Assembly: GCF_000247695.1 (NCBI RefSeq)
Contig: NW_004624748.1
Span: forward strand, 4,626,842-4,690,841
Direction of reading: 5' to 3'
Origin: Heterocephalus glaber
Taxonomy: Eukaryota > Chordata > Mammalia > Rodentia > Bathyergidae
Length of the DNA: 64,000 bases
Shown: positions 12,493 to 24,038 of the stretch, piece by piece
Layout of the letters: every line of letters starts with the position of its first letter
How positions within the stretch are numbered: the first letter of the stretch is position 1
Notes under the pieces: model-generated
The model's input: only the letters and a program-made list of their open reading frames with translations
Told to the model about the DNA's origin: nothing
The model's database searches: none
Program-made: the position numbers and the translations under genes

Positions 12493-13782
12493 CATGTGCA
12501 CTTCTTTCTTAGAATAAGAAAAATTTTCCTATAATTCATTTAACTTTAGAGAAGCTTGTAAATTCTGATGGAATAATTCTAATAGGTTGAAATTAATTGT
12601 ATCTATGGAAGAATTCACAGATTAGGGACATGTTAAATGTACAGTATTACTTATTTCCCTAAAAGTATTTGAAACCCTAAAATAAGTTACCAAAAAGTTT
12701 AATTTCCTTCTATTCCTTGAGTGAATTCTCCATCTCTAAAGAAAACTCCAACTCAGGTATAGTTGTTTCTGTTCCTAAATGTGTTCGAGCATGAGCCTGT
12801 TTAAATGAAAACTAGTGCTTCATATACTTTCCTTACATTAACGTATGTTTGCATTAGTATTTCAGATCATATGTATGTTAGAGGGTTGACATTGTGAGCA
12901 TAGAAGATCATCCATTGAACTCAATAAATTAAGAGGTTTGGAGGGAGTGAGGGATCAATTAAGTGCTGAAAAAGTACAAGCCAAATGCCACAGGTCAGAT
13001 ATTTTTCTAATTTTTTTCCTTTATATTTTTGTCTCTGGAAAGTTAGAGTGGAAACATTTGCAAATCCCTAAAGAATCCTATATAATCCAGAGTTGAGTTG
13101 TTTAATTGGTCCCTTAGAAGCCAGCTTAGCTTTTCTTCAACTTAACTCCTAGGAAAAGAAATCTTTTATATTGGTATTATATTTCTACTGTAAATTGGAG
13201 GGTGATCCACTTTTCAAAAAGAAATAGCTATCGTTTACCTCCTGATTTAGAAGCACAGATAACACCATACACTTTACCTCATTTCATCTCCTTTACAAAT
13301 TTCTAAGCAAATCATCTTTCTTGGCTGTTTTCCAGTGTCTTTCAAATATTAGGTCACTTGCCATATCTTATAGTTGGAATGCTTTCTATTGTGTGTTCTA
13401 CATAGGTACTTTGTGTGGACTTTTCTTATTGTAAATCTTAGATGGTATTTATTTCCAATTAAACAATATCCAGAAAAATAGGTACATAGTGACAGTACTT
13501 GGTGATGCTGTTTGATTTTTGGTGTGTCCTTTCTCACTTTTAGTGTTTATTTAATGCCATAGTGGTTCTGATGGGGATTTTTAAGAAACTATTAAGTTAT
13601 GGGGTGTATGTTTTCCAGAAATGTTCATATATTCAGTACTGTCAAAATTAAATAATGGCAGTGCTTTGGGTTCTTTGTTCCATATTGAGTAAAAATTCTT
13701 CAAGATTGCATTTCAGTGTAAACATCTGACACTTTTGTTGCCAACAAAGACTGAGAAATAGTCATAGCTTTCCTTCCTCCTC
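12493..13782. other. Non-coding interval, nothing recognised
   Basis: Presumed DLEU2 intron. No SINE, L1 end, RNA gene or convincing open frame was seen. Confidence 0.4.
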
Positions 13783-13945
13783 TTCCTCCCCTTTGCTGTA
13801 CTAGAGGTTGACCACAGGACCTTCACACCGAGCTATACCCCCAGTCCTTTTCTGTTTTGAGATAGGATCTCCCTAAACTGCCCAGGCTGACCTCAGCCTC
13901 CCAAGTAGTTGGGATTACAGATGTTTGCCTCTGCCTGGTTGCCAC
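13783..13945 (-). repeat. B1-dID dimeric SINE
   Basis: A reverse ID-like monomer (tgctgtactagaggttgacc ... gagctatacccccagtcc) is followed by a B1 monomer (ttgagataggatctccctaa ... cctcccaagtagttgggat). Confidence 0.75.
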
Positions 13946-14381
13946 CTTTTTGAACCATTTAATTTTCACATTGCATTTTTAAATACATATACCTAAATTA
14001 CGTATTTCTGTTATGTGAGTTTAACTGTTGTTTAGATCTTTAAACATCTTTAGGGAATTGTGAGCAGTTAAGAACATTATATTATCTTTTAAATCTCAAA
14101 TAACAAAGATTTTAAGACACTGACTTTATAAATAGGCAGACAGGAGATAAAGCAGAAAAGTCACCATTCAGTGCTATGTTGGTAATCCTGCAAATTACTT
14201 TAGTTGAGACAAATTACTCCTAACTTAACAGACTTACAAATTTGCCTATCTTGAGAATAAAGAGAAATGACAAACTATTTCCCATGTAGGACAAGTTATC
14301 GAGAAATTTTTAGAAATATTGAGTCAGCAATAAAATAGCAATGGCACATAAGGATGCCAGTCTAGAAAATATTGTCAGTTG

Positions 14382-14494
14382 CAGGGGAATGGGGAAAAAA
14401 TAAGAACCAAGATAAATCATGTAAAGGTACAAATTCCCAATGATGAATGTAACTATATTGTATACCTAAAATGTACCAATAAACTTAATGAAAA
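14382..14494 (+). mobile_element. L1 3' end, strongly 5'-truncated, with target-site duplication
   Basis: Only the last ~115 bp of an L1 (gaaccaagataaatcatg ... gtaccaataaacttaatg, A-tail) are present. They are flanked by the perfect repeat aaaatattgtcagttg at 14366-14381 and 14495-14510. The same 3' end recurs at 16046, 25640 and, reversed, at 33955 and 61955. Confidence 0.85.
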
Positions 14495-14861
14495 AAAATA
14501 TTGTCAGTTGTTGAATTATAAATAGTATAAATATAGTATGAACTCAATACTGGGAAAAGAATGTTTTAATCAGTGGGGCTGTTATTGAAGATATACAGCA
14601 AGTGATAGTAAGATGTTTTACTTTTGATAAAAATATAAATTGTGCACTAGGCAGCTGAAAATCTGGTTTTTAATTTATTTGTGATAGAAATTTAGTCTTT
14701 TGTAAATCACTGTCTTCCTGTGCCACTCAAGAGAAAATTTTAATTACCTTAAATAATTTTTTTGTGGTACTAGTGGTAAAGAGGTAAGATGAATTACTAT
14801 TTAGTAAATATATCAATTCGAAACCCTTTAAGTTACAGATTGTTCTGTAATTTAAAAAATT

Positions 14862-15056
14862 TATTTTTAGGTAGTTCTAGAAATTGAACCCAGTACCTTT
14901 GCACTGAGCTACCTCCCAGCCCCTTTTGTATTTTTTATTTTAAGACAGGGTGTCACTAAGTTGCTAAGTTTCCCAGGCTGTGCTGGAACCTGAAATCTTC
15001 CTGCCTTAGCCTCCTAGAATGCTGGGATTGCAAGTTCATGCTGCCATGCTCAGCCT
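14862..15056 (-). repeat. B1-dID dimeric SINE
   Basis: A reverse ID-like half (ctagaaattgaacccagtac ... ctgagctacctcccagccc) is followed by a B1 half (aagacagggtgtcactaagt ... cctcctagaatgctgggat). Confidence 0.8.
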
Positions 15057-15771
15057 ATAATTTATGAATATAGGAAAAGTTCACAAAATACTATAATTGT
15101 TTTTTGATCATTGTTCAAATAACTGCTATTTTTAGGAATTACACAATGTTAAATGTCAGGTATTCATTGTCTTCAAAGCCTTTATAGTTGCCGTATACTG
15201 TATGTTTAACAGAATAACTGAGTTAAAGCTGAGCTTTCATGTTTCTCATAGGTGGTTTCTTATATTCTCAAAATATTGCAGCAATAAAATTAATTGTAGT
15301 GCAAAAATTATGGAATTGTGTTTTCCTACCCTGAACAACTTCTCAGCTTGTAGAGGAAATCAAAGAAAAATAATAATTTCTTATTTATTAAGTTATATTG
15401 GATGTTTTCTTAGGAAAATTCATTCAAGGCAAAATTATATTCCACATGTTTGATTTAAACAGAAACTTATACAAATATAATGAATTCTGATGAGTAGGGC
15501 TTTGAAGCTCTAAGCATAAATATAGTAGGTAACATTCCCAGATCATTTGGTATAATTTTAGCTACTGTTAGTCTGAAACTTGAGAGTTTAAGTTTATCTC
15601 CATGGAAAAAGAGAAATAAATTGAATGCAGAATTGAAATACATGTTCGTTTGTTAGTTTCCACACTTGTTTCTCCAAGACTTATCAGTTTCAATCTTCCA
15701 TTAAAACCAATTAGTTTATGTTTATTTTTGTTATTAAAACAATTTTTTTACTATTTCACATTATTTGTCAT

Positions 15772-16046
15772 ACCTTTTGGTCCTTATTTACACTTTCAGT
15801 TTCTCACACCAGAGGAAGAAAAGGGACAAAGGGCAAGGGGAAGTGGGAGGGGTAGGGAAAAGGAAAGAAGGGAATAGATTTAATATGAGAAAATGAAAAA
15901 ATGGAAACAAAGGCTTTGTAAATAGGGAAGGGTGGGCAGGGGAATAGGGAAAAAATAAGAACCAAGATATATTACGTAAAGGTACAAATTTCCAATGATG
16001 AATGTCTATATTGTATACCTAAAATTACCAATAAAATTAATTTTTT
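15772..16046 (+). mobile_element. L1 3' end fragment
   Basis: A purine-rich 3' UTR (gggaggggtagggaaaagga and similar) leads to the shared L1 terminus (gaaccaagatatattacg ... ttaccaataaaattaa). Confidence 0.75.
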
Positions 16047-16062
16047 AAAAGAACAAATTTTT

Positions 16063-16268
16063 TAGCTGGATGTGATTGTGCACTCCTGTAATTCCAACAC
16101 TGTTGGAGGCTGAGGCAGGAGGATTACAAGTTCAGACCCAGCGTGGGCAACTTGGCAAAACCCTGTGTCAAAATTTTAAAAACTTAGGGCTGGGATTTAA
16201 CTCAGTGGTTCTGGCACCTGCCTTGCAAGCGCAAAGTCTCGAGTTTGATCCCTGGCACCAAAAAAAAA
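16063..16268 (+). repeat. B1 + ID dimer with a young-type ID half
   Basis: A B1 monomer (16063-16180, with gaggcaggaggattacaag) is followed by an ID monomer with the younger features of the locus (ttctggcacctgccttgcaa, gagtttgatccctggcacca). It is either a B1-dID or a young ID that landed in a B1 tail; I cannot tell which. Confidence 0.75.
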
Positions 16269-16497
16269 TTTTTTTTTAATTAAAGGATGTAGCTCATTGC
16301 TACCCTTCCCCCAATTTTTTCTTTAAAATACTTATGTAATTTCATTTTCTCATAGTAAAATTATTTGTAGCTCATCAAAACAAAGTTTTAAAATATTTAA
16401 TAGTGTGTTCTACAAAGAACACCATCACTTCCAAGTTTCCTACTACAGGTCAGATTTTCATTACCTTAGTCAAAAATATTTAGAGAAAGAATATCTG

Positions 16498-16645
16498 AAT
16501 TTTTGTTTTGAGACAGTCTTGCTATATGGTTCTTGCTGGCCTTGAACTCACTATGTAACCCAGGCTGGCCTCAAACTTGTAGCCATCCTCCTGCCTCAGC
16601 CTCCTGAGTGCTGGGATTCCAGGTGTGACCCACCATACCCAGCCA
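16498..16645 (-). repeat. B1 SINE with internal duplication
   Basis: Reverse B1 with two copies of the tggcctt/ctggcctc block (ctggccttgaactcactatg and caggctggcctcaaacttgt). This duplication is characteristic of rodent B1. Confidence 0.85.
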
Positions 16646-16794
16646 ACTTGAATTTTAAAATGTCTTGCAATTTTTCATGTCCTTAGTTTAGCCAATCAGT
16701 GATTCTTTATCCCTGTAATATTTGGTGCCCTATAATCAGAATTTATGCACAAAATTGGCAGTTTGCCCTCCAAATCCTAAACAAGACAACTTAA

Positions 16795-17122
16795 TAAAGT
16801 TTCTATGGCTTGGAAGTATTTTTTGCAAAGGTCCATGTGTTAAAGGCTTGGTTGCCAGCCTGTGGTACTATTGAGAGGTGGTGGAAACTTTATGAGGTGA
16901 GACAAATGGAAGAAAGTTAGATCATTGAGGACACACCCTTAAAAGAGATATTAGTACTCCAGGTACTTTTTGTCGCCTTTTTTTGCTTCCTGGCTGCCAT
17001 GAGTTGAAAGACTTCTTCTGCCACATGTTCTCACCATGATATGATATGCTGCAACAGAGCCATGTGACCAGGGGTTATGTCAGGTATTTTGTCATAGTAA
17101 TGGAAAGCCTGTTAACACAATT
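16795..17122 (+). mobile_element. Old interspersed repeat, possibly MaLR LTR-like
   Basis: The order of blocks (tggcttggaagtatt, catgtgttaaaggcttggtt, attgagaggtggtggaaact, caggtattttgtcatagtaa) resembles a diverged LTR-type mammalian repeat. The family is assigned from memory and is uncertain. Confidence 0.35.
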
Positions 17123-18549
17123 TTAAAAGTCAGTTCAAATTGATCTTTATTTTTAGCCATATTAAGAACTGTGGTAAACTTTTTCCATACTGTTACAAAT
17201 TGTATTTATGGTAGAAAATAAAATTCTCATAAGAGAGCAGGTTTCAGCTTAGTATACAACTTTATTCTTTGCCTCTAGATCTGTCTTCTAGTTTTTATGT
17301 CTTTTCTCTAGGCAAAACATACCTACATCCTTCCATTGGTTCTGATAGAATCAATTCTAGATCATAAGCATCATGGATATCCCACTCTAAGTCAGCTACA
17401 TTTTATACTATTAATTTTAAAATATTGTTTATAGAACTAAACCCAATATACTCCATGTAACCAACGTACAAAGTATACTGCATTTCTTATGAATAATGTA
17501 CTTACTTAATGCAGCCTGACTGCACTGTCTTTCTCTTTGTCATCAACTCTTGCTTCGTGTTGATCTACTACAGTCTGCTAAACACTTAAGTTTGTCAGAA
17601 AGTCAAATCCTACTGTAAATTTAGATTTAGCAGGCATTTAATGGACATCTATTCACCACTAGATATGCTCATACAAGTTTAAGAGTTTATAATCTAAAAA
17701 AAAAACTTTGAGAAAAAGAAAAGATTTTATAATCTAAACAACAGAGCTATGAAGAAGGTATTAATTGTCCCATATTATAGAAGAGGAACCAGGTCTAAGT
17801 ACTAAAATAACTTAGCCAGAATGGGGATTCCTAAGGAACAGAGCAAGATTTGTCTTAAGTCTTTTGGCTTCAGCTTAACTATTTTGTGTTATTGCTGCCT
17901 CAATAAACTATGTCTGTTGCTTATTATATTGATAATAAACTAGAAATGCAGAAATTCACCAGTAATTCTCATGCAGTCAGGATGGTTTTATAATTTAGGC
18001 AACATGCCTAGAGTTTCTAAATGTTTTTGTTAAATGCAGTAATGCTTTATGTAAACTAAATGAACTGATATTAGAGCACTTGTAAAATAAAAGTAAATAT
18101 GCCTAAACAAAAAATGTTAGTAGAAACAAAACCATAGTTTTAAATAATTTACAAAGGAAGAGAATTACGTACAGCTTATGTTTTGTTATATTTTAAATTT
18201 CTTTAAAGTTTTTTCTGTCTTAGAAAGAAAATCAACTAAAGGTATTTAAAGTCTGCCATCTCTTCAGATTTATATGCAAGTTACTGTTTTTGGTCTCACC
18301 TTTCAAAGACTATTTTTTCTTGGAAGAGCATAAGAATAGAAAGTTGAGGTATATCAAAAACCAGTAGACATAATTAAGGGCCCACAGCCCAGAATGTAAA
18401 CCACTAGACTTGAAGCTGTAACTGTTGTATGAAGTTAAAAGGGCAAGAAATGAAATGGCTTTGTTTTCTGATTTTGTGTTTTAGTAGCTCTTTCCTTTTA
18501 CTCTACATCAGTCATTAGGACTCTTTCTGTATTTTTTTTTTTCTTTCAG
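17123..18549. other. Non-coding interval
   Basis: No SINE, L1 end or coding frame was recognised. The end of the interval (18525-18549) is a strong polypyrimidine tract followed by AG, discussed with the exon candidate. Confidence 0.4.
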
Positions 18550-18691
18550 CAATCAGACTTGAAAGAAGAGATTGAAGGCATAGTGGCACTTTGATATTTC
18601 CAATGGAGCAGGATACAAGAATGAAGAAATGGCACAGGATATACCAGGAAAAGATTGCCACATAGCTAGTCCGGTTTGAATGAAAAGATAA
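18550..18691 (+). ncRNA. DLEU2: Candidate exon of the DLEU2 host transcript
   Basis: DLEU2 is the long non-coding RNA whose intron carries miR-15a and miR-16-1, transcribed in the same direction as these hairpins. A textbook 3' splice site (a T-rich tract at about 18531-18547 ending ttctttcag) opens at 18550. It is followed by purine-rich sequence (gaaagaagagattgaaggc) of the kind that promotes exon inclusion. The best 3' boundary is a gtatga donor after 18691. It lies about 4.6 kb upstream of miR-15a and has no repeat character. The splice-site pattern is visible; the assignment to DLEU2 rests on position and strand only, and the donor is weak. Confidence 0.4.
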
Positions 18692-18841
18692 GTATGAAAG
18701 TTAAATCAACTGTTCACTCAGCATAGTACTCAATATTAAGAACAGTTGTCTATGTTCAAAAGTTTGTAGTGAGTGCAAATTAAGTATTAGCTAGAAAATT
18801 TGAAATGTAAATCCATCAGAGATAATAGATTTAAATTGTTC

Positions 18842-18940
18842 CTGGGCTGGGGATTTAGCTCAGTGGTTCCACTACCTGCCTACAAGTGCAAGGTCCCGAG
18901 TTCGATCCCTGGTACCAAAAAAAAAGAAATAGTAAAAAAA
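18842..18940 (+). repeat. ID SINE with target-site duplication
   Basis: The body is ggggatttagctcagtggtt ... gagttcgatccctggtacc with a long mixed A-tail. The direct repeat taaattgttc lies at 18832-18841 and 18941-18950. Confidence 0.9.
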
Positions 18941-19384
18941 TAAATTGTTCTTTAAAGTAGAGATAAATACAAAGGGGATTAATAGGTATTTTAACCTCCA
19001 AAAGTAGCCTTATTGAAAAATCAAAGTTTGAGTAGGCATCGATACAGATTAGGGGAGAAAAGAACTAGAAAATAATTCGTTGTAAGCATCTCCATTCTTC
19101 AGGGTGCCTTGAAGAGTCATGCACTCAGAGAGGATAATCACTGCATTGAAAATGATTATAATTTATTTGTTCTACTTGCTACTTACCTGGTGACCAGAGG
19201 AGTATCATGCTTGGTCAGTCTTGCTATCCATTTACAACTATTTTATTATGCTAAGAGCTCTTTCTTAATATATAATCACCATACTTACAACGCACTAACA
19301 TAATAATCCCTTGCTGTAGTCATACCAGTTTCTTTTGAACTCCTGATTGTTTCAGAAAAATGAACCTTCCATTTGGATTTATTT

Positions 19385-19475
19385 TTCTTTTCTACACAAT
19401 CTCACTAAGTTTCCCAGGCTGGTCGCAAACTTGGGATCTTCCTGAATAGCTGGAATTACAGCCATGTGCCATACA
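19385..19475 (-). repeat. B1-type SINE fragment
   Basis: Reverse B1 middle and left parts (ctcactaagtttcccaggct, tagctggaattacagccatg); the ends are lost. Confidence 0.65.
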
Positions 19476-20043
19476 TATTGCATTCGGTTTTCATGATTCT
19501 TAAAAGAGAACTTTTAAATGGAGTGATAGTGTTTCCATTGGAGAGAGATGAAATTGGATAGATTCTGATTATATAGTCCTTGATACTTTGGCAAAAAAAA
19601 AATATATATATATATAGGCTGTACTTAGAAAATCAGGTACAGAATGTGAAAATGTGAATTTTAGGAAGTTTCTATGACTAAACATAGAGGCCAGCTGAAA
19701 ATGCATTGTAGCTTATAAGGTACTTAGGCCTAATTTAAAAGTATAAAATTAACAGTGTCAAACCAGTAGTTGAACTGAAATCTCAAAACAGATCAATTGG
19801 TTTTGCTGGCTAATTGAATACAAGAAATGATTAGCACAGGACAAAAACTGAATGTGAAGAGAGGATGACAGTGGGCAAGTTTTCCTAGTTAGGACACAAA
19901 AGGGAACAAAAGAAAGTACCTGTGATAAAAATGTGATGGTAAATAGCATATTATGTTCTTATCAAATGGCACTTCTTGACTGAACAGTATGTTCATAATT
20001 TAGTCATGTCTGAGAAGTAAAAAGTCATCAAAACTGTTTTTAA

Positions 20044-20127
20044 GCCGGGGATTTAGGTCAGTGGTTCCGCCGCCTGCCTCGCAAGCACAAGGTCCCAAGT
20101 TCAATCCCCTGTACAAAAAAAAAAAAA
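20044..20127 (+). repeat. ID SINE with target-site duplication
   Basis: Near-consensus body (gttccgccgcctgcctcgca). The direct repeat tgtttttaa lies at 20035-20043 and 20128-20136. Confidence 0.9.
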
Positions 20128-20514
20128 TGTTTTTAAATATATGTTTGTCTTCTAAGTAGTTTTAACTTTGTATATAAGGAAACTTAAGAAATCAAAGTGA
20201 TAACTTTATTTGGAGCTTATGTCTGTAAACTTTCTGGAATAAACCCTTGATTGAAATCCACTTCATAATTAGTTTTTAAACCATCATTCATTGTTCATTT
20301 CTCCAGAAGAAATCAAAGGGGGTGTAGAAATACAATGTAAAACCTTGTATTTAGTAAAACTCAAAATCTACGTTATTTTTTGGATTATGTCTGAACATTA
20401 TTTTACTGCATGCCTGTATTCTCAACACTGAATTTTAAAAGAACTTTCTCTATTTAATCCAGGCTCTGTTCTGTTTTTTGTTTGTTTGGACGGTTGGTTA
20501 TCTTTTTTTTATCA

Positions 20515-20632
20515 TTTTTTATTTTGAGACAGGGCCTCACTAAATTTCCCAGGTTACACTAGAACTTGGAATGTTCCTACCTCAGCCACCCCAAGTGCTG
20601 GGAGTACAGGTGTGGTACTGCTGTGCCCAGCT
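20515..20632 (-). repeat. B1 SINE
   Basis: Reverse B1 (ttgagacagggcctcactaa ... ccaagtgctgggagtacagg). Confidence 0.75.
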
Positions 20633-20889
20633 ACATAGCCTTTTTATTTTTAAGCATTTATATCTAAGAAGCAAAAGAAAATTTTAATATGATCCTGTAA
20701 AGTTTATTTGGACATTTATAATAGAATAATGAAAAAATTACCATATTAGTGAAATTGTTTTAGCTATGCCTCCTTAGATCCTTCCTTAAAGATACATATA
20801 AGAGCTTTTAAATTTTTCTTTCGGATATATTACTGACATATCACTTGAACATTATTCCATATATATCCCCTGCCCCCACCATACATGTG

Positions 20890-21075
20890 TCTTTTTTTTT
20901 TTTTTTCATTTTGCTGTACTGGGGAATTGAACTCATGGACATTCTACCACTAAGATACATGCCTAGCCCTTTTATTTTGTGACAAGTTCTTGCTAAATTA
21001 CTCTGGCTAGGCTCAAAGCTTGGGATTCTCCTCTAAATTATCTGGGATTACAGGCATACACCACTGTGCCTGGCA
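20890..21075 (-). repeat. B1-dID dimeric SINE
   Basis: A T-run, a reverse ID-like half (tgctgtactggggaattgaa ... gatacatgcctagccc), then a reverse B1 half (ttgctaaattactctggcta ... tctgggattacaggcataca). Confidence 0.75.
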
Positions 21076-21852
21076 ATCCACTCTTAAGCAAAGATAATCA
21101 TTCTGTGTTTCAGTGGCTATACATAGTGAGTATAGAGGAACACAGTATAAAGCTTCACAGGCAAAATGTGAAGCATGTTGAGTAGTAATCACTATTATTG
21201 AGTTGATGCTAAATTGAGTAAAATTAAGTATTCAAATTAATATAGTGACATACAACCATATGTCAAACTAGCAGGAAAATCTTCATGCCATGTATTAGCA
21301 CCTGAATATCCTTGTTAAGTGACAGTGGAGACAGTTTAGTTTAAACTTGTAGATCCAAAAGAAACTTATTAAAATAGTCCCTTATTGAGGCATAGAATGA
21401 AACTACCTTTGATAACTATAATGCTAGAAGATAAATAGAAAGGAAAAAAAAATTAAACCTTACCACACTGGGAAGAGATTACTATTGCTGTTGCACACTA
21501 GAAAGAAATGTACCTTCCAGTCTGCCTGAAATTCCTCCACTGAACCTTTCACTTTGTTAATACCTTTAAATAAAAAATTTCCACATTTTTCAAGAGTAGG
21601 AACGAATTTTTTCTAATAGTTTATGGTTTTCAAATAAAAGTTATTTTAACTATCTCAGTTAAAAATTGAAGTTAAATTTAAATAGGAGAAAATCTTTCTC
21701 TGAGGTTGTTAAAACAAAATTATAGTATTACAATGTTTTATTAATATTTTTGAAGAAGCTTAAAATTCTTTAATGTAATTGAAAGAAACAAATAAATGTT
21801 ATTTCTCAAGTCATTGCAATAGATCTATCTTGGCTACATGTTACAAACTGCT

Positions 21853-22030
21853 ATCTGGGGGTAGTGGCACACACTAGTAATCCCAGATAATTGGGAAGCT
21901 GAGGCAGGAGGATCCCAAGCTTGAGGCCATCTTGGTCAACTTAGTAAAACTTTGTCTCAAAATAAAGAGGGCTGGGAATATAGTTCAGCAGTTGAATCCC
22001 TTCTTTTGAAGCCTTTGTGCCATAAATACA
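21853..22030 (+). repeat. B1-dID dimeric SINE
   Basis: A B1 half (agtggcacacactagtaatc, gaggcaggaggatcccaagc) is joined to an ID half (agggctgggaatatagttca) that has decayed at its 3' end. Confidence 0.75.
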
Positions 22031-22115
22031 TATATACATACTGAAACTTGACAGTAGTAGAGAAATATGTGAAGCACTGGTTGCTCAGATACAGGAATAG
22101 CTATATGTACTTTTT

Positions 22116-22192
22116 TTTTTGTACCGGAAATCGAACTCGGGACCTTACACTTGCAAGGCAGGCACCAGAACCACTGAGCTAAATCCCCAGCC
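22116..22192 (-). repeat. ID SINE with target-site duplication
   Basis: Reverse ID (gtaccggaaatcgaactcgg ... ctgagctaaatccccagcc). The direct repeat ctatatgtacttttt flanks it on both sides. Confidence 0.9.
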
Positions 22193-23284
22193 CTATATGT
22201 ACTTTTTAATAAAGAGGAAAGTACAATACATTAATGTGGAATTCTATGTCTGTGCCTTGTATAAATAATTAGATATACTAGAAGGACAAATTTTGTTGCT
22301 TTGGTTATACATATCATCTTTTTATACTATAATAGAAATAGTGAAGATTTTTAAAAGCCATTTTAATAAGAAAGCTGAGACAAAAATGGTTGTTGAGCTT
22401 TGAGCTAGAGTAGTGATGGTTTTCTGGTTTCTTTTGGAGAGAGGTCATTTCTACATCTAAGTGGAAACAAGGAGTGTACTCCCTTTCCTGCTGAATAGAT
22501 TGAATGGGATAGACAAGACATAGGAAGAATGAGAGGCATAGACTTTCTCTCTTTCGTATTTCCTTTCACAATATTAACGTATCATTCCAAGGCTTCATAA
22601 TCTAGATATGTAACTCAGAATAACCATTCTAATGGAGATAAATGTTTAGAGTTAATATGTAGATTTTTATAACATCTAAGGGAAAATTGATTTGTTTAAA
22701 GCTTTTGTATATTTTTACTACATTTTGTATTAATATATTTCATGTGGCTTCTGGTCTATTTCTTTAAAAATACATTTGCATTTTGCTAGCCTAAGTTTAT
22801 TGAAACTGTACTCTTGTATTTCATTTCATGTTTTTCCCTTGATATAAAGTCTTACCTGTCTTGATGAAGATGTCTTTTGAGATGTATACAAGGAACAAAA
22901 TGCTCTTTGTAAATTCTGCTCTTAATAAGGTAAAAACAGTTTTTATGAATTCTCTTTTGCTTATAAAAGGGAAAAATAATACATTCATAAATTTAAATGT
23001 TTACTTGTATTGCCTTAAGTTGGCACAAGGAAAATGTACTTTTCTTTTCCTGTTAATCATCTGTTTCCTAATTTAGAGCACTATATTGAACACATAGTAG
23101 GCTTTCTTAAGTTTTTGATCCAGAAATAAATTCTACTTAAAAGCTTCTAAAAATAATTATGGCCATATATCACTGTTAAAATCTTTAAACATGGGGTTTT
23201 AAAATATATAGTTTTTTTTTCTAAAGAGAAATTTTTTATTCTTTAGGTACTAATGTATTTTAAAAAAAAAAAAACAAACCAAAA
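22193..23284. other. SINE-free flank upstream of the microRNA cluster
   Basis: The 1.1 kb before miR-15a contains no recognisable repeat. An open frame at 22861-23076 encodes no known motif and is probably chance. Confidence 0.4.
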
Positions 23285-23367
23285 CCTTGGAGTAAAGTAG
23301 CAGCACATAATGGTTTGTGGATTTTGAAAAGGTGCAGGCCATATTGTGCTGCCTCAAAAATACAAGG
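23285..23367 (+). ncRNA. Mir15a: microRNA precursor miR-15a
   Basis: An 83-nt hairpin. As far as I can recall the human precursor, the two are identical base for base. The 5p mature product is 23298-23319 and carries the miR-15/16 family seed AGCAGC (positions 2-7). The 3p product is about 23335-23356. The arms pair (ccttgg ... tacaagg at the base) around a loop near ggattttgaaaagg. This family lowers BCL2, cyclin D and other cell-cycle mRNAs and is the tumour suppressor lost in 13q14 deletions. It is transcribed with miR-16-1 from the DLEU2 intron. Context (TRIM13 about 33 kb away on the opposite strand) confirms that this is the 13q14-type cluster and not the paralogous miR-15b/16-2 cluster of SMC4. 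Confidence 0.98.
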
Positions 23368-23423
23368 ATCTGATCTTCTGAAGAAAATATATTTCTTTTG
23401 TTCATAGCTCTTATGATAGCAAT

Positions 23424-23512
23424 GTCAGCAGTGCCTTAGCAGCACGTAAATATTGGAGTTAAGATTCTAAAATTATCTCCAGTATTAACTGTGCTGCTGA
23501 AGTAAGGTTGGC
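23424..23512 (+). ncRNA. Mir16-1: microRNA precursor miR-16-1, with a variant base in mature miR-16
   Basis: An 89-nt hairpin starting 57 nt after the end of miR-15a. The 5p mature product is 23437-23458 and the 3p product 23479-23500. The seed (AGCAGC) and the first 20 bases of miR-16-5p are as in other mammals. Base 21 (position 23457) is A where I know C, so the 3' end reads ttggag rather than ttggcg. Opposite it the 3' arm has ctcc, so the new A can pair with U where the usual hairpin has a C/U mismatch. A second difference, G at 23511, matches my memory of the mouse precursor. The seed target range should be unchanged; processing, tailing or 3' supplementary pairing could differ. Confidence 0.97.
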
Positions 23513-23689
23513 AATACTCTACAATTATATTTTAATGCATATTAATGCTACTACTTTTTTAGTTTTAATATATTTTCAATATCATTGACAATATTGTGTT
23601 TAGTATCATTCTGTAAAAATGTTAGTTATAACTTTCTATATTATTGTGTCTACTAAAATAGTATATAGTTGTTTCTTGATACACATAAG

Positions 23690-23998
23690 GGATTGGTCTC
23701 AGCACCCGTATGGATACCAAAATCTACTGATGCTAGATTTCCTTATATGAACTGCCGCTATATTTGCTTTTAACCTATGACCATCCTCCTATGTACCCTA
23801 AATCATCTCTGGATTACTTACAGTAACTAATACAAAGTAAATTTTATATAAATATGTATTATGTAAATAGTTACATAGTTTGGGGAATTATGACAAAAAA
23901 AATCAGTGCATATTCAGGTTTTTTTCCTCAAATATTTTGATCTGTGGTTGAGTCCACAGATACAGAACCCACATATAACAGAGAGGCCACTGTAATTG
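23690..23998 (-). mobile_element. TcMar-Tigger-type short DNA transposon
   Basis: Read on the - strand it has the block order of a common mammalian Tigger-derived element: gtgggttctgtatctgtgga near one end, a central tttacat/attactt region, and ggataccaaaat with cagta at the other. About 310 bp; no transposase. It lies 178 nt downstream of miR-16-1. Confidence 0.5.
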
Positions 23999-24038
23999 CA
24001 ATTTAAAAATTGTGTTGAATGTCTCAGGAGCGTCTAGA

